A stretch of 24,044 nucleotides of DNA from Victivallales bacterium (GCA_900769285.1 CAAGGB010000302.1:1-24044), one strand, 5' to 3'. Counted from the first letter of the stretch, positions 15,065 through 22,726 are shown. The notes: generated by a model from the sequence alone, not told the origin. Translations and numbers: made by a program.

Positions 15065-16776
15065 CCCCATTCGACGTCCTCCTCATCAACGCCCATCGCC
15101 AGACCCAGCCCTACCGCAACCCCACCGGCGACTGGCTCGGCATCCACTACCTGGCCGCCTACCTCAACGCCAACGGCATCGCCGCCCGCGCCTTCGCCGG
15201 CTACCTCCATGAGCTGCCACGTCTCCTCGAGGACACCCTCATCCCCTGCCGGGTCAGACTCGTCGGACTCTCCTGCGACTACGAGAACCAGCTCGAGGTC
15301 TGCGACGTCGCCGCCTACATCAAAAGCCGCTGGCACCTCCCCGTCGTCGTGGGCGGTCCACAGGCCTTCGCGCTCGACAGCGCCTTCCTGGACAGCTCGC
15401 ACGCCGACCTCATCATCCGGGGAGAGGGCGAGCTGACCCTGCTCGAGGTCGCCCAGTGCCTCCTCAACGGCAACGACTGGACGTACGCCAGAGGCATCAG
15501 CCACCTCCGCGACGGACAGCTCGTCGCCAACCCGCCGCGTGACCTCATCGATAACCTCGACGAGCTCCCCTTCCCAAACCCAGACTACGCGCTCGGAAAC
15601 CTCTTCCGACCTAACTTCGCCTCCTTTCTCACTGGCAGAGGATGCCCCTTCCGCTGCTCGTTCTGCTTCGAGGGCGGTAACACCCGAGGCGTCCGCTGGC
15701 GCTCCGTCGCCAACGTCATGGACGAAATCCGGCTCGTCCTCCACCAAAGGCCCGACATCCGGTTCATCATGTTCACCGACGACACCTTCACCGTCGACCT
15801 CAACCGAGTCCGCGAATTCTGCCGCCAGCTCAAGGAGCTGCGCCGCCACCGACCTCTCGCCTGGTTCTGCGAAGGCCATGTGCGCACCCTCGTCCGAGAC
15901 CTCGACATCATCCCGGAAATGGTCGACGCCGGCTTGACCAGCCTCCAGATCGGCATCGAGTCCGGACACGACGACATCCTCCACGACTTCAACAAGCAGA
16001 TCACCACCGACATGATCGAGCAGGTCGTCACCACCGCCCATCAGGCCGGACTCGAACAGCTCTGGGGAAACATCATCCTCGGCGCAGCCCACGAGACACC
16101 ACAGCGCATCGAGCAGAACATCCGCTTCTGCGAGCACCTCCTCGAAATCGCTCCCGGACTCCTCAATCTCGACGTCGTCTACTTCTGGCCACTCCCCGGA
16201 ACGGACATCACCACCCATCCGGACCAGTACGGCATGACCATCCGTGACCCCGAATCCCTTACCTCGGCACTCGACTTCCCTGTCGCCGACTTCGACGGAC
16301 TCTCGCGCAAAGACCTCTGCAACGCCCGGCACACGTTCATGCGGAGACTCGAGCGCAAGGTCGAGGAGCTCCTGCCAAACGTCCCACATCAGCGACTCCT
16401 CCAACTGCTCCGCAGCGCCAGCCAGGCACAGAACTTCTCCATGTGGCTCAGACCGCTCGAAAGGCATCCCCACCTCCGCAAGTTCTTCGCCCTCCTTGAC
16501 TGCGGCGCCACCGTCCTGCTACAGGACGCCCCCGCACACGCACACCCACACCTCCATCCACTCCGAACCACACCGCCTGAACAGTTCGACGACAACGGCA
16601 ATCTGGTCGTCGACGCCACCCACCTCTCCCACGACGAAACCCTCGTCATGCTCCTCGCCTCCGGCAAGAACACCGCCGAGGACATCCGCAGACTCACCGC
16701 CTCCTCCATCCAGAACCCCTGGAACGTCATGCGCCACCTCGAAGGCCAACGACTCCTCGCCTTCTCCAGACACTGA
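15061..16776 (+). CDS. cobalamin-binding-type radical SAM enzyme
   Basis: A 571-aa protein overlapping the previous gene by 4 nt. Residues about 4-130 form a Rossmann-like B12-binding domain (VLLIN at the start, VVVGGPQAF at about 95-103, ADLIIRGEGE at 115-124). The canonical DxHxxG motif is absent, as in many members. The radical SAM motif is C195-x3-C199-x2-C202 (GCPFRCSFC), and the TIM-barrel region continues to about 400 (IESGHDD). The last about 110 residues resemble a winged helix (DETLVMLLASGKNTAEDIRR). Relatives methylate unactivated carbons or catalyse ring or thioether chemistry. Overlap with the SPASM enzyme suggests they are made in equal amounts and act on one substrate. The reaction is unknown. 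Confidence 0.88.
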   Translation: MTPFDVLLINAHRQTQPYRNPTGDWLGIHYLAAYLNANGIAARAFAGYLHELPRLLEDTLIPCRVRLVGLSCDYENQLEVCDVAAYIKSRWHLPVVVGGPQAFALDSAFLDSSHADLIIRGEGELTLLEVAQCLLNGNDWTYARGISHLRDGQLVANPPRDLIDNLDELPFPNPDYALGNLFRPNFASFLTGRGCPFRCSFCFEGGNTRGVRWRSVANVMDEIRLVLHQRPDIRFIMFTDDTFTVDLNRVREFCRQLKELRRHRPLAWFCEGHVRTLVRDLDIIPEMVDAGLTSLQIGIESGHDDILHDFNKQITTDMIEQVVTTAHQAGLEQLWGNIILGAAHETPQRIEQNIRFCEHLLEIAPGLLNLDVVYFWPLPGTDITTHPDQYGMTIRDPESLTSALDFPVADFDGLSRKDLCNARHTFMRRLERKVEELLPNVPHQRLLQLLRSASQAQNFSMWLRPLERHPHLRKFFALLDCGATVLLQDAPAHAHPHLHPLRTTPPEQFDDNGNLVVDATHLSHDETLVMLLASGKNTAEDIRRLTASSIQNPWNVMRHLEGQRLLAFSRH

Positions 16777-16808
16777 ACACAGCACAGCACAGCCCCGACC
16801 ACGACACC

Positions 16809-18548
16809 ATGGACGAACAGAACCATCTCCACAGCTGCAGAATTCTCCTCGAGCAGGCCGCGCAGCAGCTCCTCGACATCGGACACCGCCACACCAGCCA
16901 GGCCCCGGACATCGACCGTCTCTGCGCCTCCGTCCAGTCCTTCATCCAGACACGACTCGATGACCTCAACCCCAAAATCATGGTCTACGGCATCTACAAT
17001 GCCGGCAAGAGCACCCTCCTCAACGCCCTCATGGGCGAGGCCAGAGCTCCCATGAACGACATACCCACCACCAAAAGGGTCGTCCCCTACCCCTGGCACG
17101 AATACACCATCTTCGACACTCCCGGCATCAACGCGCCCGAAAAGGACGAGGAGCTCTCCAAGGCGCAGCTCGAACAGTCCGATGTCATCATCTTCGTCAT
17201 GGACACCGAAGGTACCTTCAGCCTGGCCAAGAACTACCGGGAACTCGCTGACATCATCCGGCAGGGAAAGCATCTCCTCATCGTCCTCAACAACAAGTCC
17301 GAACGCTCCCTCGCCGACGAACCCGAGCATTTCGAGACCATCAAGCAAAACGTCTATGCCGACCTCGCGGCCTGCTTCCCCAACGAGACACCTGAAGGAC
17401 TCGCCCGCAAAATCCGTCTCCTCGTCGTCAACGCGCAGGATGCACTCTTCGCCAGAACCACCCCCGAACTCCCCGAGCAGGACCGCCAGACCATCCTCGA
17501 AGCCTCCAACATCCCCAGGCTCGAGGAGGCCATCATCGAGGAATACGGCCGAACCTCCGGCTTCACCATCCTCAATCAGCTCAAAATCAGACTCCTCGAC
17601 CTCATCGCACAGCTCGCCAACACCCTCCTGAAACTCAGGACCGACGCCGAGTCCCAGCGCATCACCGACGCCATCGCCGAACTCCAGGCCCTTCAGGACA
17701 GCATCCAGGCACAGGTCTCCGACCATGCCCGCGACCTCGGAAAAGACCTCGGCGACGACATCTACAGCCTCCTGCTCCAGAGCACCGACAAGTCCCAGGC
17801 CGAACATGACATCATGGCGACCGGGCGCCAGTTCGCCGAGCAGCTCAACGACTTCCTACTCCAGCAGCTCCAGAACGCCTCCGGACGAACACAGAAAATC
17901 ATGCTCGACTTCGCGGGACTCTCCGCCGCCGACCTCGACCTCAGCCTGCCGCAGCCCACCCACGACACCGACGACCCATCCTCGCTCACCCTGTTCCCCG
18001 ACAGCCATGCACCACGCCAACACGGCAGCCAGCCCGACGGCGGTCTCCTGCCCCTCGCCGCCGCACCCCTCGCCAGCAAGGCCATCACCACCGGCCTGAC
18101 CAAGGCACTCCCTGTCATCCAGAACATCCCATTCCTCGGTGGCATCCTCACCAAGGTCCTCGGCCCCGCCATCCCTGTCATCGGCCCCATCATCACCATC
18201 CTCACGACTCTATCCCTCTTCGGCGGCGGCCGAGACAGCGCCGCCGAAGCGGAAATGCAGCAGTTGCGCAGGCAGGCGCAGGAGCAGGAACGACTGGAAA
18301 GGGAACGCGCCAGACAGAAGCAGGTGCTCCATGACGAAAGCAGACGCATCGCCAGAAAGCTCATCGCCGGCATGATCGCCAGCGCCACGGACCTCATCGC
18401 CCAGGCCTTCAAAGCCGACCGCGACCACATCGCCCAGACCGCACAGCGGCAGCAGGGCGAACTCGCCGCCATCATCGACGACCTCCAGGCCCTCAACGAC
18501 ATCCGCGCGCGCATCGAGAACCAGCTCGGAGACATCGGCGCCCTCTGA
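16809..18548 (+). CDS. large dynamin-like GTPase C with membrane-insertion segment
   Basis: A 579-aa protein, 32 nt after the B12 enzyme gene. P-loop GIYNAGKS (61-68), switch I IPTTKR (85-90), G3 DTPG (103-106) and G4 NKSE (162-165, NKxE instead of NKxD). Helices follow from about 250 to 390. A strongly hydrophobic, Gly/Pro-rich stretch at about 430-472 (KALPVIQNIPFLGGILTKVL, then PVIGPIITILTTLSLFGGG) looks like a paddle or a hairpin that enters the membrane. A charged coiled coil ends the protein (about 475-579). This is the layout of bacterial dynamin-like proteins of the CrfC/LeoA kind. It is the last gene of the operon and may pair with GTPase B. Confidence 0.85.
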   Translation: MDEQNHLHSCRILLEQAAQQLLDIGHRHTSQAPDIDRLCASVQSFIQTRLDDLNPKIMVYGIYNAGKSTLLNALMGEARAPMNDIPTTKRVVPYPWHEYTIFDTPGINAPEKDEELSKAQLEQSDVIIFVMDTEGTFSLAKNYRELADIIRQGKHLLIVLNNKSERSLADEPEHFETIKQNVYADLAACFPNETPEGLARKIRLLVVNAQDALFARTTPELPEQDRQTILEASNIPRLEEAIIEEYGRTSGFTILNQLKIRLLDLIAQLANTLLKLRTDAESQRITDAIAELQALQDSIQAQVSDHARDLGKDLGDDIYSLLLQSTDKSQAEHDIMATGRQFAEQLNDFLLQQLQNASGRTQKIMLDFAGLSAADLDLSLPQPTHDTDDPSSLTLFPDSHAPRQHGSQPDGGLLPLAAAPLASKAITTGLTKALPVIQNIPFLGGILTKVLGPAIPVIGPIITILTTLSLFGGGRDSAAEAEMQQLRRQAQEQERLERERARQKQVLHDESRRIARKLIAGMIASATDLIAQAFKADRDHIAQTAQRQQGELAAIIDDLQALNDIRARIENQLGDIGAL

Positions 18549-18638
18549 CACCCCATAGCAACCGCCACCCCCCGACAGCCCAAAGGCCCAACTCCGTCCC
18601 CATGCTCCACCACCGATAGCCGCCGTTTCGCCCAAAAT

Positions 18639-18671
18639 GCGGAAAAAATCATCGCCTACACCTTTTTCCGC
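18639..18671. repeat. 9-bp inverted repeat abutting the second shared promoter
   Basis: GCGGAAAAA (18639-18647) and TTTTTCCGC (18663-18671) are perfect complements with a 15-nt spacer. The right arm ends on the first base of the shared promoter block. It may be a weak operon terminator, an operator, or simply an A/T-tract upstream element. The 90 nt before it (from 18549) show nothing else. Confidence 0.5.
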
Positions 18672-18701
18672 GACAAATTTTGCCTCCTTCCACGAATATA
18701 T
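18671..18701 (+). promoter_or_regulatory. promoter upstream of the 58-aa zinc-ribbon gene (shared motif, copy 2)
   Basis: CGACAAATT (18671-18679) and CGAATATAT (18693-18701) repeat both blocks of 10576-10606 with exactly the same spacing; 24 of 31 positions agree, and the differences are all in the spacer. Transcription would start near 18708, leaving a leader of about 110 nt that contains the stem GCATATC/GATATGC (18715-18721 with 18729-18735). Confidence 0.6.
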
Positions 18702-18818
18702 GAATGAGACGGCAGCATATCCCACACCGATATGCCCGACAGCAGAACAAGGCCCCATCACCACCAGGCGAACACGTCAAGTTTTTCTGAAATATTCAGT
18801 TTCCACAACCAATAGATA

Positions 18819-18995
18819 ATGGGTTTTACCAAGTACATCAAGCTGACCTGCCCCAGTTGCGGCTATCGGGAGAGAAAGGTCAGATTCCAGTTCAGCCTCC
18901 TGGACACCATCAAGGCGCTGCTCACCCCCCTGGCCGACAATGAGATCCACTGTCCCAAATGCGGCGCCAGGCTGAAGCGGAAGGTCATCTGCTGA
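18819..18995 (+). CDS. 58-aa double-CxxC zinc-ribbon protein
   Basis: ATG 18819 to TGA 18993-18995 gives 58 residues: two treble-clef half sites, C11-P-S-C14-G and C45-P-K-C48-G, separated by a 30-residue middle (RFQFSLLDTIKALLTP). The spacing and the CPxCG repeats are typical of small zinc ribbons. A last cysteine is the C-terminal residue. There is no Shine-Dalgarno sequence before the ATG. The role is unknown; the protein may bind nucleic acid or a partner protein. The link to the upstream operon is the shared promoter motif. About 90 nt of featureless sequence follow. Confidence 0.72.
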   Translation: MGFTKYIKLTCPSCGYRERKVRFQFSLLDTIKALLTPLADNEIHCPKCGARLKRKVIC

Positions 18996-19086
18996 CGTCA
19001 CCCTGACACGACCAGTCCAGCATGGCACCCGTCATGCCCCTTCCCGACAGGCACAATCAGTCGCCAGAAAAAAATCATCAGGAGAC

Positions 19087-19236
19087 TTGAATATCGAGAA
19101 AGGGACACTATCTTTTTTACATCGGAGCGCACTTCCGGGGTAAGTCTTCTTACTCGCTGCTGGCGCACCAGCAAGCAGTGTATGGTTTACCATTACACTC
19201 ACCATCCAGGATGTAATGTACTGGGTGGTTTTTTTA
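19087..19236 (+). ncRNA. candidate small RNA with own promoter and terminator
   Basis: TTGAAT (19087-19092), 16 nt, TATCTT (19109-19114) form a promoter; the RNA would run from about 19121 to 19236. It contains in series GTAAG/CTTAC (19140-19153, 4-nt loop), TGCTGG/CCAGCA (19158-19173, CGCA loop), AGTGTATGGT with its complement (19177-19199, one bulge) and the terminator stem with a T7 run. No convincing coding frame fits. It does not resemble the SRP RNA, tmRNA or a tRNA. It could also be a structured 3' region of the zinc-ribbon transcript. Confidence 0.5.
19201..19235 (+). terminator. intrinsic terminator of the candidate sRNA
   Basis: ACCATCCAG (19201-19209) pairs with CTGGGTGGT (19221-19229), 9 bp with one G-T wobble, followed by seven T. 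ATTACA (19193-19198) could alternatively pair with TGTAAT (19212-19217) in the loop, which would compete with the preceding hairpin. Confidence 0.8.
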
Positions 19237-19297
19237 TTTTCCGACTCAAGACTCTGCCCCACCATCTTCCACTTTTGCTGCCAACCGTGCCGCGAGG

Positions 19298-19338
19298 CGG
19301 CTTCATGCCCAGGCGTCCCGCCAGCGGGCATGAAGCCG
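19298..19338 (-). terminator. large hairpin after the solute-binding protein gene
   Basis: Perfect 13-bp arms CGGCTTCATGCCC (19298-19310) and its complement (19326-19338), with an inner GGCG/CGCC stem (19312-19315 with 19319-19322). It lies 23 nt past the stop codon of the minus-strand gene. No U-tract follows on the minus strand, so termination is inferred from position only. It resembles the hairpin at 2653-2706 in build. Confidence 0.55.
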
Positions 19339-19360
19339 AGGATGAGCCCCCGAGCGGCTC

Positions 19361-21091
19361 CTACTTCCCCTGCGCGGCCAGCTCCCGCGCCAGCGTGTAC
19401 TGCCGCTTGAAGAAGATGGTCCACTCGCGCAGCATCTCCGTCCGCGCCCGGGCGCTGGTGCCCGCCTTCGCCATCACCTCGAAGCCCTCGTGATGACGGA
19501 AGGGCAACTGCGAGAACGCGGCGTGAGCCTCCGGGACTGCCTGCGGGCCGCCTGCGTCGATGATCGCCTTCCACGCGCCCCGCAGCTCATCCTGGCAATC
19601 CAGCACCATCACCTTGACCAGCATCTGAATCAGGCCAAAGTAGGCGCCCGTCCAGGAGCCGTGATACTGGAACGAGTCCGCCTGGCGGAACGGCTCCGCC
19701 TCCGGCGCCAGCATCAGCCGACGCTCCTCCGGCCCGTAGCTGTCACGCCGCACCGGCAGCCGGTGCAGATTGTACTTGACCGGGCCGCCCTCCGTCCCCA
19801 CCGCCTGGTTCCAGAGGCGCTGCCCCCGGTGCGACATCACAAACCGCACAAACAGACGCGCCGCCTCCGCATGCGGCGCACCGCGGAAAATCCCTATCGG
19901 ATCCGTCGAGACCGACGACTCGCCCAGCGGCGTGTGGTAGTACATCGTCCGCCGCCCCACATGGCGCTCCTCCCACTCCGCCTGCGACTGCCCATAGAAG
20001 TCGATGCTCATGCCCGCGGCGACCTGCCCGCTCGCGACGTCGACCGGCACCTTGCTCGCCGAGAACGTCAGATAGGACGAGTTGCCGCCAATCTGCTTGA
20101 TGAGCACCATGGCGTCCTGCCAGGCCTGATCCAGCGCCTCGCGCTCCGTCATCGCCCCCGACCGCACCTGCGCCTCGTTCCGCGCGTAGCTGTCCTGCAT
20201 GCCTCGCTGAATCATCATCTCGAAGCACTTGTTGATGGAGCCGCTCTTGGTCGGGTCGGCCGCGCCGACCTGCCCGAACAGACGCGGATCCGCCAGGTCG
20301 CGCCACGACTTCAGCGGATAGTCGCCCTCCGCAAACTCAAACCCCAGCGCCCGCAGGCGGTCGACGTTCTCGCAGATGCCGAACGACGAGAAGCACGTCC
20401 CGTAGTAGCGGTCCTCCGGATCATACCAGACCTCGCCCCCGACCGCCTGCAGAATCTGCGGACGCTCCCCGAACAGCTCCCGATGCAGCGACGGCTCCGG
20501 CTCACGCTCCCGGGACGGATAGAGCGCCTGGCGGCGCGCCTCGTCCAGCCTGCCGTACAGCCAGCCCTCCGGGTCGCCACGGTACAGCTTGCTGTCCGGG
20601 TCGCGCAGCCCCGTCGGCGTCAGCGTCCCCTGCTGCGCCTGGCGGTTCAGGTCGTACTGGCCGCCGCCGAAGAACAGGTCGATGCCGATGCCGACGTCCG
20701 AGGCCAGGAACGCCTCACGGGCCTCCCAGCCCGGCATGCCCGGCTTCAGCTTCCGGTTCATGAACGCGGCCTCCACCTCGTCGCTCCACGCGCGACCCAG
20801 CTCCCGCGTCCAGTAATCCTTGAAGCTGGCCACAAACGAGCTGTTCACATAGCGCACCGCGTCTCCCGTCCCGCCTGGCGCGCGCCAGTCGATGCTCAGC
20901 CGACGCCCCGTCACCTCCGTGTAGTACTTCCGGAACGCCTGCTCGTACTCATACCGTATCGACTCGTTGTGCGGCGACACAATCACCAGCTGGTCCGCCG
21001 TCACATCGATCCTCTCCGCCTCCTTCCGCAGCATCAGCGGCAACGCAATCAGCGCCACCAGCGGCAGCAACGACCAAAACAGACGCTTCAT
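19361..21091 (-). CDS. ABC transporter extracellular solute-binding protein, Fe3+ type
   Basis: A 576-aa protein from ATG 21091 with AAGGAG about 10 nt upstream. Residues 4-22 are a hydrophobic signal or membrane anchor without a clear cleavage site. The body reads like the AfuA/FbpA class of periplasmic ferric-iron-binding proteins: LVIVSPHNESI at about 35-45, then GTGDAVRYVNSSF, then AADPTKSGS, a hallmark of the fold, and GMSIDFYGQSQ. It is much longer than the usual 330-350 aa, with an insert around residues 130-250. Such proteins deliver ligand to an inner-membrane ABC permease, but no permease or ATPase gene is adjacent. Iron is inferred from family only. Confidence 0.83.
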   Translation of the reverse strand: MKRLFWSLLPLVALIALPLMLRKEAERIDVTADQLVIVSPHNESIRYEYEQAFRKYYTEVTGRRLSIDWRAPGGTGDAVRYVNSSFVASFKDYWTRELGRAWSDEVEAAFMNRKLKPGMPGWEAREAFLASDVGIGIDLFFGGGQYDLNRQAQQGTLTPTGLRDPDSKLYRGDPEGWLYGRLDEARRQALYPSREREPEPSLHRELFGERPQILQAVGGEVWYDPEDRYYGTCFSSFGICENVDRLRALGFEFAEGDYPLKSWRDLADPRLFGQVGAADPTKSGSINKCFEMMIQRGMQDSYARNEAQVRSGAMTEREALDQAWQDAMVLIKQIGGNSSYLTFSASKVPVDVASGQVAAGMSIDFYGQSQAEWEERHVGRRTMYYHTPLGESSVSTDPIGIFRGAPHAEAARLFVRFVMSHRGQRLWNQAVGTEGGPVKYNLHRLPVRRDSYGPEERRLMLAPEAEPFRQADSFQYHGSWTGAYFGLIQMLVKVMVLDCQDELRGAWKAIIDAGGPQAVPEAHAAFSQLPFRHHEGFEVMAKAGTSARARTEMLREWTIFFKRQYTLARELAAQGK

Positions 21092-21132
21092 CTCTCGCTT
21101 GCTCCTTGTCCTCGTTTCCTCGCGTCACCGGC

Positions 21133-21756
21133 TCAGAACAGAGCCCTGACCATCAGCTCCAGCATACCGTCCACCACGCCGTCCAGCAGCCGCTGGGCCG
21201 CCGGCAGCGTCAGCAGACCAAACAGCACGAAGAACATCACCCCTCGCTTCTCGCCGTCCAGACGCCGCGTCCACTGCGGCGCCACGCCATCCAGCACACC
21301 CCAGCCATCCAGCGGCGGCACCGGCAGCAGATTGAACACCATCAGCAGCAGATTCAGACGGCTCCAGCTCAGCAGCACACCCAGGCCACCCACCACCTCC
21401 AGCGACACCAGCAGACGCATCAGCGCCAGAAACGCCAGCGACAGCCCCAGATTCGCCAGCGGCCCCGCCGCCGACACCAGCGCCGCGCTCCAACGGTGCC
21501 GCAGACGCCCGACATTCACCGGCACCCGACCAAACGCCAGCCCGAAGAACAGCAGCACCACCAGAGACTGCCAGCCCATCACCACCAGCGGATTGAACGT
21601 CAGATACCCCAGACGGCTCGCCGTGTCGTCACCCTCCGCCAGCGCCACGCGCGCATGGCACCACTCGTGCACACAGATGGAGAACACCACCCCGATGACC
21701 GTCAGCGCAAAGGCCGCCGGCGCCCTGAACAGTTGCATGATGAACAGTCCGTCCAT
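21133..21756 (-). CDS. M50 family (site-2 type) membrane metalloprotease
   Basis: A 207-aa, very hydrophobic protein. The zinc motif is H30-E-W-C-H34 in the first membrane helix, and the third ligand is D150 in NLLPVPPLDG (142-151), the M50 signature. Four or so more membrane segments are visible (about 12-28, 55-75, 92-116, 122-148, 170-190). The family performs intramembrane cleavage, for example of anti-sigma factors; this short form has no PDZ domain and its substrate is unknown. ATG 21756 has an AGAGGG very close; ATG at codon 7 is possible. It ends 41 nt before the solute-binding protein gene, so the two may be cotranscribed. An AT-rich CATTATATTG at 21834-21843 (minus) may be its -10 region. 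Confidence 0.88.
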   Translation of the reverse strand: MDGLFIMQLFRAPAAFALTVIGVVFSICVHEWCHARVALAEGDDTASRLGYLTFNPLVVMGWQSLVVLLFFGLAFGRVPVNVGRLRHRWSAALVSAAGPLANLGLSLAFLALMRLLVSLEVVGGLGVLLSWSRLNLLLMVFNLLPVPPLDGWGVLDGVAPQWTRRLDGEKRGVMFFVLFGLLTLPAAQRLLDGVVDGMLELMVRALF

Positions 21757-21907
21757 GCCCTCTGCCGAATCTCCGCTCCTGATAGATGTGTGGTTGACCT
21801 TGACCCCTCACCCTCACCTCATGCTCCCGCAGACAATATAATGCCTGCCACCACGCATATAAAACGCGCACCGGCATTTTTCGGCGCCACACGTGCCGCC
21901 CCCCCGC

Positions 21908-22498
21908 TCAGGCGCGCTCGGCGACCAGATCCGTCCGACCCCCGCACAGCAGGGACGGCGGCAGCGCCCCCGGCGCCAGCCAACCGCGCCGCTCCTCGTC
22001 CCCCAGTATCAGCGGCATCCGGTCATGCAGCCTGGCCACCTCCCCCGCCGCCGGACGCGTCACAATCACAAACTCCGGACGGCCGTCCCCGCCGCGGCGG
22101 GCCACGCCCGCCAACAGCAGCAGCCCACCGCCCGCAGCCGACAGCCGATACCGCCCGCACGCCTTGCCGCGCTCGTCATGCTCCCATTCCACAAACGCCT
22201 CCGCCGGCACCAGACAACGGCCACGTACCGTGTGCGGCGCAAACAGCGGCACCGTCAGCAGCGTCTCGCTCCGCGCGTTCAGCACCAGACGCCTATCCTG
22301 CGCCCGCGCAAACCCAAAGCGACCCACGCACGCGACGCCGCCCTGACCCAGCAGCAGCGACGACGCACCAGGCACCACCTCCGCCGGAACCAGAGCCGAC
22401 AGCTCCTCCCACGACTGCCGAAACGTCGTCACACCCAACGCACTCACCAGCTCGTCCACCTCGGCCTGACGCCGCGCCGACAGAAACCTCACGCACAT
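21908..22498 (-). CDS. SOS response-associated peptidase family protein (YedK/SRAP)
   Basis: A 196-aa protein. The start is fixed at ATG 22498 because the family needs cysteine as residue 2 (MCVRF); the longer frame upstream is discarded. Catalytic and DNA-sensing residues are intact: C2, N74 in LNARSE, E104 in FVEWEH and H158 in LHDRMP. YedK/HMCES crosslinks through C2 to abasic sites in single-stranded DNA and shields them. The usual WG(L/I)xPxW segment is degenerate here (GRFGFARA, 59-66). A GGAG lies about 7 nt before the start. It is not next to other DNA repair genes. Confidence 0.92.
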   Translation of the reverse strand: MCVRFLSARRQAEVDELVSALGVTTFRQSWEELSALVPAEVVPGASSLLLGQGGVACVGRFGFARAQDRRLVLNARSETLLTVPLFAPHTVRGRCLVPAEAFVEWEHDERGKACGRYRLSAAGGGLLLLAGVARRGGDGRPEFVIVTRPAAGEVARLHDRMPLILGDEERRGWLAPGALPPSLLCGGRTDLVAERA

Positions 22499-22638
22499 GA
22501 CCCGACCACTCCGTCCTTTGCCCTGCTCAACACGACCTTCCCCCACCGACCGCCCCCAGGTGAAAATGGCGCCGCAAATCCCCTTTTCCTGTCCCCCCAC
22601 ACAATATTGCCCCCCTCCAGGCGTTTACAGAGCATAAG

Positions 22639-22657
22639 GCCGAGAACATCGGCTTTT
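22639..22657 (+). promoter_or_regulatory. terminator-like hairpin in the EF-hand gene leader
   Basis: GCCGA (22639-22643) and TCGGC (22649-22653) with a 5-nt loop, then TTTT. It lies about 70 nt before the EF-hand start. Just upstream, CAATATTG (about 22602-22609) is the only AT-rich patch in the 228-nt gap and could serve as the -10 region of either divergent gene. An attenuator is possible. Confidence 0.35.
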
Positions 22658-22726
22658 CCCAGGAAACGACATTCACCCTCCAGTCCGCAAACGCAACCCT
22701 GACACACCAGTAGAGGAGAAGAAGCC

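Noticed and set aside
10667..18548. Operon being a plain Eleos/LeoABC defence system
   Set aside because: GTPase C resembles LeoA-type dynamins in layout, but the two radical SAM genes and the third GTPase are not part of that system as I know it. No flanking defence or mobile genes were seen.
18637..18819. 60-codon plus-strand frame before the zinc-ribbon gene
   Set aside because: It spans the inverted repeat and the promoter motif, has no ribosome-binding site and no recognisable features.
19182..19493. 103-codon frame starting in the candidate sRNA
   Set aside because: It runs through the intrinsic terminator and a large hairpin and then overlaps the solute-binding protein gene antisense; not credible as a gene.
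19490..21841. 783-codon plus-strand open frame across the solute-binding protein and M50 genes
   Set aside because: Arg/His/Pro-rich shadow frame; both minus-strand genes have clear motifs, so this frame is spurious.
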